Shown in pieces: positions 52,438-60,786 of a stretch of DNA of 64,000 bases. A program made the translations under genes and the position numbers. Source of the stretch: JACDAN01 sp963834825 (GTDB lineage Bacteria; Actinomycetota; Thermoleophilia; Gaiellales; Gaiellaceae); the NCBI GenBank assembly GCA_963834825.1, contig CAWICZ010000014.1, positions 620,001 to 684,000 of the forward strand, written 5' to 3'. Below the pieces are notes generated by a model, which was given only the letters and a program-made list of their open reading frames with translations, was not told the origin of the DNA and ran no database searches. Position 1 is the stretch's first letter; each line of letters opens with the position of its first letter.

Positions 52438-53020
52438 TCAGACGTGGGCTAGCACCAGGTCTAGCGGCCGAGGTACTCGGGTGAGATCCAGCGCATCGAC
52501 AAGCAGGCGCCCGTAGCGGATCTTCCGGCGGCCACCGCTGCCCATGAAGCGCCGAAGCTGCTCCTCGGGGGTCTGTCCCCGCCAAGCGGGCTGTTTCTGG
52601 AGGGTGCGGAAGGACCTGAGATCCCCTTGAGCGGCCACGACCCGTTCCACCGCGGCGGCACCGTGTGCGCGGATCAGCTCGTCCTCCAGGTCTGCGACGC
52701 ACACGTAGAAGCCCAGCGCTTCCATCTCGGCGCGAGTGAGGTCGGAGCCGAGGCCGGCCCGTTCGAGGCCGCGCCGGAAGTCGCCCTCCTCTGCGACATC
52801 GCAGAGACCCGCCAGCCGGACGTCCAATCCCTGAGGGCCGAACCGATGCAGGAAGCGCCCAATCGCCTGCGCTCCCCCGATTGGCACGACGGAGACACCC
52901 TCAGCGTCGAGATCCCGACCTCGGCGCGCGGCGAGCGCCTCGACGGCAGCCTGATCGCTGATCCCCTCAACCAGCACGACCGCACTTCAGGTCCGCGCCT
53001 GCGGCTTGCTTCTCGTCCAC
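52438..53020 (-). pseudogene. TOPRIM-only protein related to OLD-family nucleases, one frameshift
   Basis: GTG 53020, 5 bases after the TetR stop, opens DEKQAAGADLKC; an extra G near 52984 breaks the frame, after which VVLVEGISDQAAVEALAARRGRD begins (also startable at GTG 52977, giving 179 residues). TOPRIM acid residues: VEG, and GLCDVAEEGDF as the D-x-x-E/D set. No ATPase domain is attached. OLD nucleases usually fuse TOPRIM to an ABC ATPase, so this is a stand-alone TOPRIM. The shift removes only about 13 N-terminal residues if the internal start is used, so it may be functional. Confidence 0.6.
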
Positions 53021-53025
53021 GCTCC

Positions 53026-53699
53026 CTATCTTCGTGGACCGAGGAGCTCGCTCTCCAGCAGGTCGGTGAGCCAGGCCCTGTGCTCGTCGGTTGTCCAGCC
53101 GAACTCGACTGTCAGCACGTTGTAGAGCTCGGGGCTCGCGAGGGCGCAGTACCGCTGCCCGGCCTCGGAGACCGAGAGTCCTCCTCGAAGGTCAGCGCCG
53201 AGGTACCGGCGGACTCGCTCCGTCTGGGCGGTCAGCCGGTCGTGCAGTAGGCGCCTGCCGAGGTCCGCAGCGAACGTCTCCTTGTCCGCGGCTCCCCGGA
53301 TGACGCTGTGGATCGGGCGTGTGCGGGCCAGGATCCCGCAGCTGTACTCGACCATGCGCTCGAGCCGCTCCGCGGGGCTCGTCAGCCGTGCGGTGTCGGC
53401 CCACCACGCATCCTCCGGGGTCGCCGGGTCGTCTTCTCCGGCAATCGCCGTCTCGATCACGCCCTCGAGCAGACCGCGTTTGCCGCCGAGCGAGAGGTAG
53501 ATGGTCTCCGGGGAGACGCCTGCCTCCTCGGCGACCGCAGCGATCGTTGTCCCCGCGTACCCGCGCTCGACGAAGAGGCGAAGGCAGCCTCGAGGACTCT
53601 GCGCCGCGTCTGTCGCGCCTGGTCGGCGCGAAGCGGCGAGTGGTACTTCCGCCGCGAGGTCTTGACTTCGCCACGCACTTCTAATACGGTAGCAATCAA
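53026..53699 (-). pseudogene. TetR-family regulator, one frameshift
   Basis: N-terminal frame from about 53699 reads YHSPLRADQARQTRRRVLEAAF; one C is missing near 53582, after which LFVERGYAGTTIAAVAEEAGVSPETIYLSLGGKRGLLEGV completes a classic TetR helix-turn-helix, followed by an unrecognised ligand domain ending at TAG 53026. Joined product about 220 residues. Start codon unclear (TTG 53699 or an internal GTG). Divergent from the hydrolase at 53720 with about 20 bases between them, the usual arrangement for a repressor and its target. It is followed closely by the TOPRIM gene. Confidence 0.65.
53662..53690 (+). promoter_or_regulatory. Candidate promoter/operator of the alpha/beta hydrolase gene
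   Basis: TTGACT (53662-53667), 17-base spacer and TACGGT (53685-53690) precede ATG 53720. The AT-rich stretch 53680-53719 between the divergent genes is the likely TetR operator, with partially symmetric TTGAT-type half-sites (GATCAAAT, GCAATCAATT). No exact palindrome is claimed. Confidence 0.4.
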
Positions 53700-53719
53700 T
53701 TCATTTCAGTAGAGATCAA

Positions 53720-54547
53720 ATGAAACGTGCCAACATCAACGGCCTCGAGCTGGAGTACGAGCTTCGGGGCTCCGGCGACCCCGTGGTGCTGATCCACTGG
53801 GGGGTCGCCGCGACGTGGGCCGAGCCGCTTCTGGACGAGCCTGTTCTCGCAGACGGGTATCGCCTGCTCCGCTACCACCGCGCCGGGTTCGGAGGCAGCA
53901 GCCCGATCGACGGGCCGGTCACCATGGCGCTCCACGCAGAGCACTGCCGGCTGCTCATGGGTCAGCTCGGGATCGCCCGCGCGCACATCGTCGGCCACTC
54001 CTCGAGCGCCGCGATCGCGCTCCAGCTCGCTCTCGACTTCCCGGAGGCCGTCCAGACGCTCGCGCTCATGGAGCCTGCGCGCCCCGCCCCGTCGACGGAA
54101 GTACAGGCGGCCTTCCGTCGTGACTTCGTGGAGCCCGCGGTCGGGCGCTATCGCGCGGGGGACACGCCCGCCGCGGTCGACACGTGGGCCACGGGAGTCT
54201 TCGGACCGGACTACCGTGACCCGCTGGAGCAGGGGCTGCCCGGCGCCATCGAGCAGTGTGTCGCCGACGCGGACGCGTTCTTCGCCCAGGAGCTCCCCGC
54301 CTTGCAACAGTGGTCGTTCACGGAAGACGAAGCCGCCCGCGTGACGCAGCCCGTGCTCGGCGTCCTCGGGGAGAAGACCAAACCGACCTTTCCCGAGCGA
54401 ATGGAGCTGCTGCTCGCCTGGCTTCCGAACGCCGAGCTCTTCGAGCTGCCCGGCGCGACACACCTGCTCCACCTGCAGAACCCTCAGGGGATGGCCGAGG
54501 GCCTGGCGGCGTTCTTCGCCCGGCACCCGGTCGTAGCATCCACCTGA
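53720..54547 (+). CDS. Alpha/beta hydrolase
   Basis: 275 residues, starts MKRANINGLELEYELRGSG. Family features: GYRLLRYHRAGFGGSS, nucleophile VGHSSSA near residue 95, acid region LGVLGEKTKPTF and histidine in GATHLLHLQNP. Substrate unknown; similar enzymes hydrolyse lactones, esters or epoxides. Transcribed away from a TetR-type gene that may repress it. A GNAT gene follows 4 bases later. Confidence 0.83.
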   Translation: MKRANINGLELEYELRGSGDPVVLIHWGVAATWAEPLLDEPVLADGYRLLRYHRAGFGGSSPIDGPVTMALHAEHCRLLMGQLGIARAHIVGHSSSAAIALQLALDFPEAVQTLALMEPARPAPSTEVQAAFRRDFVEPAVGRYRAGDTPAAVDTWATGVFGPDYRDPLEQGLPGAIEQCVADADAFFAQELPALQQWSFTEDEAARVTQPVLGVLGEKTKPTFPERMELLLAWLPNAELFELPGATHLLHLQNPQGMAEGLAAFFARHPVVAST

Positions 54548-54551
54548 AGAC

Positions 54552-55004
54552 GTGGATGACGTAGTCGTACGCGAGATCCTTCCTCCGGACACGCGACTCG
54601 CCTTCGCGGCGATGCGCGAGCTGCGCCCGCGCCTCGTCGACGAGGAGGGCTTCGTCGAGACAGTCGATGACGTACAGCGAGCGGAGGGGTACCGGCTGGT
54701 CGGCGTCTTCGAGGACGGCAGTTCCGATGCGGTGGCAGTCGCGGGCTTCCGCGTCACACACAGCCTCGCCTGGGGGCACCACCTGTATGTCGACGACCTC
54801 TCGACGCTGCCGGCGGCGAGGCGCCGAGGTCACGGACGCCGGTTGCTCGATTGGCTCCATGACGAGGCGGCACGTCTCGGCTGCGAGCAGCTCCACCTCG
54901 ACTCGGGGGTCGGCCACGATCGCGCCGACGCCCACCGTCTCTACCTGAACGCCGGGCTCGAGATCCGCTCGCACCACTTCGCGCGTCAGGTCGGAGGCAC
55001 GTAA
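54552..55004 (+). CDS. GNAT family N-acetyltransferase
   Basis: 150 residues from GTG 54552, 4 bases after the hydrolase stop, so co-transcribed. Acetyl-CoA loop A-R-R-R-G-H-G-R-R-L-L near residue 95, preceded by LYVDDLSTLPAA, and the C-terminal strand YLNAGLEIRSHHFARQ. Substrate unknown. Its end overlaps the convergent MBL gene by 19 bases. Confidence 0.85.
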   Translation: MDDVVVREILPPDTRLAFAAMRELRPRLVDEEGFVETVDDVQRAEGYRLVGVFEDGSSDAVAVAGFRVTHSLAWGHHLYVDDLSTLPAARRRGHGRRLLDWLHDEAARLGCEQLHLDSGVGHDRADAHRLYLNAGLEIRSHHFARQVGGT

Positions 55005-55828
55005 CCGGCGATGAAGGCCCGGACGAAGAACAGGAGGTCTTCGTCCGGTTCCTCCGCCGTCTGCTCGCGGGCCTGCGCCACGATCGACGCCTCGTCTCGA
55101 GTCGAAGACTCTCGGACGAGTCTTTCCGCGAGACGGACCTTGTCGGCGAGCGCCTCGAGCTCCGCCGCTGGGATCACCGTCTCGCTGTGTCCCTCGACGT
55201 AGAGCTCGGCCCCGAAGCCGAGCACCGCGTCGAGGAGCGGAAGCGCGCGCTCGGGCGTGTAGCGCCCGTCTGGAGAGTCGTACAGGCAGTCGCCGAGGAA
55301 GAGCACCCGGTCGGGCTCGACATACATCACGCACGAATCGGCAGCGTGGTCGCCCCCGACGTGCCGCACGCGGACGGTGACGTCGCCGAGCTCGATGTCG
55401 AGCCCGTCGCGAAAAACGAAGTCGGCCGGTGCGACTCGCACCTCGCGCGGAGCGGGCAGCTCCTCCTTGACGTTCGCGGCGTGCTCGGGAGACACCAGGC
55501 CGGCGGCCACGCGCCGGTCGAGCGCTTCGTCGCTCCAGTCCGTAGTGGCCAGCTCGTCCAGCGCCTCGGCCGTCAAGGTCTGGGCAATGACCTGCGCGTC
55601 GAGCGCGGCCGCTCCGAAGACGTGGTCCCAATGCGAGTGGGTGAGCACGACGGAGCTCGGCGGCGCGACACGCTCAGCCTCGAGGCCGTCGAGGAAGAGC
55701 CGAGCGTGCGCGTCGGATGAGCCCGCGTCGAGCATCAGCGTTCGGCGACCACCGACGACCGCGCATAGCGACGGCCGGTCCGGCGGGCCGGGCGGCAGCC
55801 AGTAGACGCGATCGCTGATCTTCTGCAG
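54986..55828 (-). CDS. Metallo-beta-lactamase-fold hydrolase, probable CTG start
   Basis: 280 residues if begun at CTG 55828. The fold needs the N-terminal strands QKISDRVYWLPPGPPDRPSLC, which are encoded upstream of the first ATG (55735) and contain no ATG, GTG or TTG. CTG 55828 lies 4 bases after the stop of the SnoaL-like gene, so initiation by coupling is likely. Metal motifs: THSHWDH, GGDHAADS, LFLGDCLYD and VEGHSE, giving a two-zinc site. Substrate unknown. 3' end overlaps the GNAT stop. Confidence 0.8.
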   Translation of the reverse strand: MQKISDRVYWLPPGPPDRPSLCAVVGGRRTLMLDAGSSDAHARLFLDGLEAERVAPPSSVVLTHSHWDHVFGAAALDAQVIAQTLTAEALDELATTDWSDEALDRRVAAGLVSPEHAANVKEELPAPREVRVAPADFVFRDGLDIELGDVTVRVRHVGGDHAADSCVMYVEPDRVLFLGDCLYDSPDGRYTPERALPLLDAVLGFGAELYVEGHSETVIPAAELEALADKVRLAERLVRESSTRDEASIVAQAREQTAEEPDEDLLFFVRAFIAGYVPPT

Positions 55829-55832
55829 TGGC

Positions 55833-56202
55833 CTAGCTCAGCTGCGAGAACATGTCGTTCCCGCTCGCCGTCTCGGCGGGGATCTCCTGGAGCACGTCCC
55901 AGTGCTCGACGATCTTGCCCTCGTCGTTGAAGCGCCAGATGTCGACTGCGGCCATGTTCCAGTTCTTGTAGTTCACGTGCGCGGCGACGAGGTCGCCCTG
56001 CGCGATCACCCTGTGCACGTCGACGTCGACCGGTCCCGACGGGCCGGAAGAACTCCTTGACCGCCTCGAGGCCGTTCCCCGCCTGCGGGTTGTGCTGGAC
56101 GTAGTCCTCGACGATTAGCTCGTCGAAGGCATCGACGTTTCCGGCGCGGAACGCGTCGAAGAGCCGCGCGACCGTCTGCTTGTTGCGCTCGGTGTCAGCC
56201 AT
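55833..56202 (-). pseudogene. SnoaL-like/NTF2-fold protein, one frameshift
   Basis: ATG 56202 opens MADTERNKQTVARLFDAFRAGNVDAFDELIVEDYVQHNP, the typical SnoaL-like start. In the run CGGCCCGTCGG near 56046 one C is in excess; after that the frame VDVDVHRVIAQGDLVAAHVNYKNWN continues to NDMFSQLS and TAG 55833. Joined product about 123 residues. SnoaL-like domains include small-molecule cyclases and steroid isomerases; role not predictable. It precedes the MBL gene by 4 bases. Confidence 0.65.
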
Positions 56203-56265
56203 TTGAGTCCTCCTCGATCGATGACGTCTCGGTTTCGGCCGATTAGAGATTCAACCGGACGAAGC

Positions 56266-56959
56266 TCACCGAGCGCCGTCTGGAGGTAGCTGCCCCAACA
56301 CCTCCTGCATCCGGCGGATCTCGATGCGCTGGTCGGCGTCGACATGCCTTGCGAAGGCGTCGATCTCCGGCTCGGCCCCGGCACCCGCGGCGTAGAGGTC
56401 GTCGACCATCTTCACCGCGCCCGAGTGGTGGTAGATCATCGCCTCGAGGAAGCGACGGTCGAACGCCCTGCCTCGAGCCGCCGCAAGGCGCTTGAGCTGC
56501 GCCTCGGTCAGCATGCCCGGCATCAGGTGGCCCTGCCCGGTGCCGTGGGCATGGCCGTGGACCCGGTGGAGCTCTGGCGCCTGCTTCGTCACGGGCTTCG
56601 AGCCACTTTCTCATCTGCTCGATCTCGCTCTCCTGCGAGAGATCGATGCGCTTCGCGATCAGCGTGATCGAACGCCGCTTGGTTTGGGTCGGCACGAGGC
56701 TCGTCATGCGGATCGCCTGCGCGTGGTGGTGGATCATCCCCTGCATGAACCGAACGTCGGCCTCCACGTGCTCGGTGCGCTCGATGTCCTCCAGCTGTTC
56801 GGGCGTCAGCGTCCGCGTCCCCTGGCCTGGGGCCCCAGGCTGGACGATGCTCGGCGCCGTCTCGCCTGTCGCCTCGGGCTCTCCGGAGCCGCCGCTACAC
56901 CCGGCGAAGGCGAGGGAGAGCAAAAGGCACAGGGCTGCATTCCCCCTGACGCTGCCCAC
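56266..56959 (-). pseudogene. DUF305 lipoprotein, one frameshift
   Basis: GTG 56959 opens GSVRGNAALCLLLSLAFAGC, a lipoprotein signal with the lipobox cysteine. A DUF305 segment follows (EHVEADVRFMQGMIHHHAQAI). A C is in excess in GCCCGTG near 56597; correcting it continues as KQAPELHRVHGHAHG, then a second DUF305 segment (DRRFLEAMIYHHSGAVKMVDDL) to TGA 56266. DUF305 repeats with paired histidines are associated with copper-handling or periplasmic proteins. Divergent from the LVIVD gene; they may share regulation. Confidence 0.65.
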
Positions 56960-57017
56960 GGCGAGATATTAGACTCGGTATAACACCTGCGGCTTTCTGG
57001 CGACCAAGGGGGAGTGG

Positions 57018-58832
57018 ATGAACCAGGCTATTGCCGCACTGTCACGTCGCACCCGTAAACGCCGCTCGACACTCACGCTGCTCGCAGCGCTACTCGTCTC
57101 GGCCACCTGCCTGACGTCCGTGGCTGCAGCCCAGGCGCCGTCCGACCCACGGGTCGGGCTTGCTCCAGGACTCGACAACCCAGGGGTGGCCCAGGACGCG
57201 ATGGCGCTCCTTGCGCACCGAAACAAGCCGGCCGGCTGGTTCAACCCGGCCAACCCCGGTGACTTCGGATTCGTGAACTCGGACCTGGCGTTCGAGGGGA
57301 ACCACGCGTTCGTCGGGAACTTCAACGGCTTCCTGATCTACAACATCTCCGACCCAGCGAACCCTGCGCTCCGCACCGCAGTCGTCTGTCCGGGCGGGCA
57401 GGGAGAGGTGTCGGTCTACAAGAACCTGCTCTTCATGTCCGCTGAAGAGACGCGGGCGCGCACCGACTGTGGCGCGCCGTCGGCGCCGACCGGGAGCCCG
57501 CTGCGGTTCCGCGGTGTCCGCATCTTCGACATCAGCAACCTCGATGCACCGGTTCAGGTGGCCACGGTCCAGACCTGCCGCGGCTCACACACGCACACGC
57601 TGCTGAAGAGCCCGAACGACGACGCGAACCTCTACGTCTACGTGCAGGGCACAGGTGGCGTCCGCTCGCCGACCGAGCTGGCGAGCTGCGTCAATGCCGG
57701 CGCGTCGGACCCGAACAGCTCCTTCTACCGAATCGAAGTGATCCGAGTACCGCTCGCTGCGCCGCAGAGCGCTTCGGTCGTCAACGAGGTACGGCTCTTC
57801 ACCGATCCGGTGACCGGAGCGATGAACGGCCTCCAGAACGCGCCGCCAACGCCGCTGCATCCTTCGGGGATGCCGTGGGGACCGACTCCGATCACCGATG
57901 CGTGCCATGACATCACAACGTTCCCGGAGATCGGGCTCGCCGCCGGCGCGTGCGAGGGCAACGGTCTCCTGATCGACATCAGCAATCCGGCGACCCCGGC
58001 CCGCATCGATGCGGTAGCCGACCCGAACTACGCCTACTGGCACGGGGCAACTTTCTCCAACGACGGCAAGACGGTTGTCTTCACCGACGAGTGGGGCGGC
58101 GGGACAGCCGCTCGCTGCCGCGCGGCCGACCCGGTGACGGGCCGGCCGGCCGACCAGCTCAACTGGGGTGCCAACACGATCTTCGACATCGTCGACCGCA
58201 AGCTCGTGTTCCGCAGCTACTACAAGATGCCGGCGCCACAGACCACGCAGGAGAACTGCGTGGGCCACCTGCCGTCACTCGTTCCGGTGCCCGGCCGCGA
58301 CCTCATGGTCCAGGCCTGGTATCAGGGCGGGGCGTCGCTGGTCGACTTCACGGACTCGGCGAACCCGAAGGAGATCGGCTTCTACGACCGCGGGCCGATC
58401 AGCGGAACCGGGCTGGTGCTCGGCGGCCTCTGGTCGACCTACTACTACAACGGAGCGGTCTTCGGCTCCGAGATCGCCCGCGGCTTCGACGTCTGGGGGC
58501 TGACCCCCAACGAGGAGCTGTCCGAGAACGAGATCAAGGCAGCGGGCGAGGTACAGCTCGACCGGTTGACGCCGCAGCACCAGCCGCGGTTTGTGAACCA
58601 GCCGAGCTTCGCGGTCGTCCGGTCGTTCCGTGACCAACTCGAGCGGGCCGACGAGATCGACGCTGAGACGCTCGCGCAGGTCAACAAGTTCGTCGACCGG
58701 GCAGAGCGATTCCGCGCCCAGGGCAAGAATGCCGCGGCGAAGGCACAGCTGAACGCCATCGCCAACCAGCTCAAGGGCGAACAGTTCGCAGACCTCCGCG
58801 CAGCGTTGCGGGCGCTGGCGGACGCCATTTAG
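57018..58832 (+). CDS. Secreted LVIVD-repeat (beta-propeller-like) protein
   Basis: 604 residues, ATG 57018 with AAGGGGGAG upstream. Signal peptide ends near residue 38 (TSVAAAQA). Several LVIVD-type blades appear: GFLIYNISDPANPALRT, VRIFDISNLDAPVQVAT, LLIDISNPATPARIDAV and SLVDFTDSANPKEIG. A helical C-terminal domain of about 70 residues (FRDQLERADEIDAETLAQVNKFVDRAERF) resembles the FIMAH type. Extracellular, binding or scaffold role likely. TATAAC at 56980-56985 is a possible -10. Terminator follows at 58846. Confidence 0.8.
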   Translation: MNQAIAALSRRTRKRRSTLTLLAALLVSATCLTSVAAAQAPSDPRVGLAPGLDNPGVAQDAMALLAHRNKPAGWFNPANPGDFGFVNSDLAFEGNHAFVGNFNGFLIYNISDPANPALRTAVVCPGGQGEVSVYKNLLFMSAEETRARTDCGAPSAPTGSPLRFRGVRIFDISNLDAPVQVATVQTCRGSHTHTLLKSPNDDANLYVYVQGTGGVRSPTELASCVNAGASDPNSSFYRIEVIRVPLAAPQSASVVNEVRLFTDPVTGAMNGLQNAPPTPLHPSGMPWGPTPITDACHDITTFPEIGLAAGACEGNGLLIDISNPATPARIDAVADPNYAYWHGATFSNDGKTVVFTDEWGGGTAARCRAADPVTGRPADQLNWGANTIFDIVDRKLVFRSYYKMPAPQTTQENCVGHLPSLVPVPGRDLMVQAWYQGGASLVDFTDSANPKEIGFYDRGPISGTGLVLGGLWSTYYYNGAVFGSEIARGFDVWGLTPNEELSENEIKAAGEVQLDRLTPQHQPRFVNQPSFAVVRSFRDQLERADEIDAETLAQVNKFVDRAERFRAQGKNAAAKAQLNAIANQLKGEQFADLRAALRALADAI

Positions 58833-58845
58833 CCATGATCCAAGG

Positions 58846-58872
58846 GAAGGGGCGCCGTTCGGGCGCCCCTTC
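58846..58872 (+). terminator. Rho-independent-like terminator after the LVIVD gene
   Basis: 11-bp perfect stem GAAGGGGCGCC (58846-58856) / GGCGCCCCTTC (58862-58872) with a 5-base loop, starting 14 bases after the stop and followed by CTTCTCCTC. Strong GC stem with a pyrimidine-rich, not pure U, tail. Confidence 0.7.
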
Positions 58873-58891
58873 CTTCTCCTCGCCCGAAGTC

Positions 58892-59042
58892 GTGCACTGC
58901 CTCGTTCTCTTGGCGCCGGACGCGCATCACGCCTCCAGCGGAGACAACAGGCCGATCACGAGCGGTTCATCGAGGGGCTGATCGCGGAGAAACGGATCGT
59001 GCTCGGCGGCGACCGGACACCGCCGGTCGCCCGCTTCAGTCG
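58892..59042 (+). pseudogene. YCII-like domain remnant
   Basis: GTG 58892 opens HCLVLLAPDAHHAS, like the start of a YCII-related protein; about 55 bases on, a different frame reads QADHERFIEGLIAEKRIVLGGD, the family core. The two parts are in different frames and the sequence runs into the 3' end of the minus-strand ABC gene at 59044. No complete product is possible. YCII proteins are small ferredoxin-fold proteins of uncertain role. Confidence 0.45.
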
Positions 59043-59043
59043 A

Positions 59044-60786
59044 CTAGCGGTCCCCGTGCCAGGAGTCCCAGAGCGCGGCGTAGGACCCGCCCTGGGCGAC
59101 CAGCTCCTCGTGCGTCCCTAGCTCCTCTAGGAGGCCCTCCTCGACAACGGCCACGCGGTCGGCGTCGTGGGCGGTGTGCAGGCGGTGGGCGATCGCGACC
59201 ACCGTCCGACCCTCGAGCACCGAGGCGAGCGAGCGTTCGAGGTGCCGCGCTGCGCGCGGGTCGAGCAAAGACGTGGCCTCGTCGAGGACGAGCGTGTGCG
59301 GGTCGGCGAGCACGAGGCGCGCGAGCGCCACCTGCTGGGCTTGAGCCGGGGTGAGCGAGGCTCCCCCTGCGCCGACCACGGTCTGTAGGCCCTCGGGCAG
59401 CGCTGCCGCCCACTCGAGGGCGTCCACCGCGTCGAGCGCTGCGGCCAGGTCGGCGTCGGAGGCACCGGGCCGGGCGAGCCGGAGGTTGTCCGCCAGGGTG
59501 CCGACGAAAACGTGTTGCTCCTGCGTCACGAGCGCGACCTCCTGCCGGAGCGTGTCGAGCGGCAGGTCGACGAGACGGACGCCGCCGATCTCGACGCGCC
59601 CGAGCCGCGGCGGATGGATGCCCGCGAGCAGGCGGCCCAGGGTCGACTTTCCGGCGCCGGAGGGCCCGACGACCGCCACACGCTCGCCCGGCTCGAGGTC
59701 GAGGTCGATCCCGTGCAAGACGTCGCGGTCGGCGATGTACGCGAAGCGGACGTCGTTCGCCCGCATGCGGTCGCCCTCGGGCGTCTCGTCCGTCGCCGAG
59801 CGGTCGGGCGGTACCCGGACGATTCCTACGAGTCGCGCCAGCGAGGTCGCGCCGACCTGGATCTCGTCGAGCCAGGAGATCAGCCGGTCGACTGGATCGG
59901 CGAGCTGCACGACGTAGAGCGAGACGGCCGTGACCTCGCCAAGCGTCGCGTGGCCGGTGGAGATGAGCCAGCCGCCCCAGGCCAGCGCGGCCGCGACGGG
60001 GAGGACGTACGAGAACTCGGCCGACGGGAACCAGAGCATGCGCAGGTGCAGCGTGCGCATCTCCGCGCGATAGGCCTCTTCAAGGTCTGCGTCGATCCGC
60101 TGCACGCGCTCGTCGCGCAGGCCGAGCGCGTCGATCGTTCGGCCGCCCTCGACCGTCTCGCCAACCCGTCCGGCGAGGGTCGCGTAGGACGCGCGCTCGC
60201 GGAGGTACGCGTCTGGTGCGCGGCGCAGGTACCACCGCGTGCTGAACCACAGCACCGGCACCCCGGCGAGGCAGGGCAACGCGGCGAGAGGGTTCACCCA
60301 GAATGCCGCGGCCACGGTGAGGACGACGGTCACCGCGGCGATCACCGTCTCCGGTACGGCGAAGCGAACCGTCCGTGCCAGCGAGTCGACGTCGGCGGTC
60401 GTCCGCGAGACCAAATCGCCGGTGCCCGCCCGTTCGACCGTCGACAGGGGCAGAGCCAGCACCCGCCGCATGAAGTCCTCGCGCAGCTCCGCGAAGATCT
60501 TCTCCGAGAGCACGAACGACGCCCGGCGTGCCACCCAGGTCAGGATCGTCTGGGCGACCAGGAACCCGGCCAGCACGAGCAGGATCTTGTCCACGTACGC
60601 CGAGGTCGTCCCTTCCTGCACCGATTGGACGAGCGCGCCGAGCAGGGGCGGGCCGGCGAGCCCGGCAGCGGCTGCGGCGGCGTGAAGCCCGACCATCCCC
60701 GCGAGCGCTCCGCGGTGGCGGCGCCCCAGCCCGCGCACCTGACTGCGCAGCTCAGGGCCGTCGGCGATCGGCAGCAGCTCGCTCAC
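59044..60786 (-). CDS. ABC exporter half (permease-ATPase) with intact ATP-binding site
   Basis: 580 residues from GTG 60786, overlapping the stop of the partner (GTGA). Six-helix permease domain (about 1-330) then the ATPase: Walker A GPSGAGKST, Q-loop VTQEQHVF, Walker B LVLDEATSLLD and switch histidine AHRLH are all normal, but the signature is LTPAQAQ in place of LSGGQ. Its ATP site therefore depends on the signature of the partner. Codons upstream of GTG 60786 overlap the partner and are not used. Substrate unknown. Confidence 0.88.
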   Translation of the reverse strand: MSELLPIADGPELRSQVRGLGRRHRGALAGMVGLHAAAAAAGLAGPPLLGALVQSVQEGTTSAYVDKILLVLAGFLVAQTILTWVARRASFVLSEKIFAELREDFMRRVLALPLSTVERAGTGDLVSRTTADVDSLARTVRFAVPETVIAAVTVVLTVAAAFWVNPLAALPCLAGVPVLWFSTRWYLRRAPDAYLRERASYATLAGRVGETVEGGRTIDALGLRDERVQRIDADLEEAYRAEMRTLHLRMLWFPSAEFSYVLPVAAALAWGGWLISTGHATLGEVTAVSLYVVQLADPVDRLISWLDEIQVGATSLARLVGIVRVPPDRSATDETPEGDRMRANDVRFAYIADRDVLHGIDLDLEPGERVAVVGPSGAGKSTLGRLLAGIHPPRLGRVEIGGVRLVDLPLDTLRQEVALVTQEQHVFVGTLADNLRLARPGASDADLAAALDAVDALEWAAALPEGLQTVVGAGGASLTPAQAQQVALARLVLADPHTLVLDEATSLLDPRAARHLERSLASVLEGRTVVAIAHRLHTAHDADRVAVVEEGLLEELGTHEELVAQGGSYAALWDSWHGDR

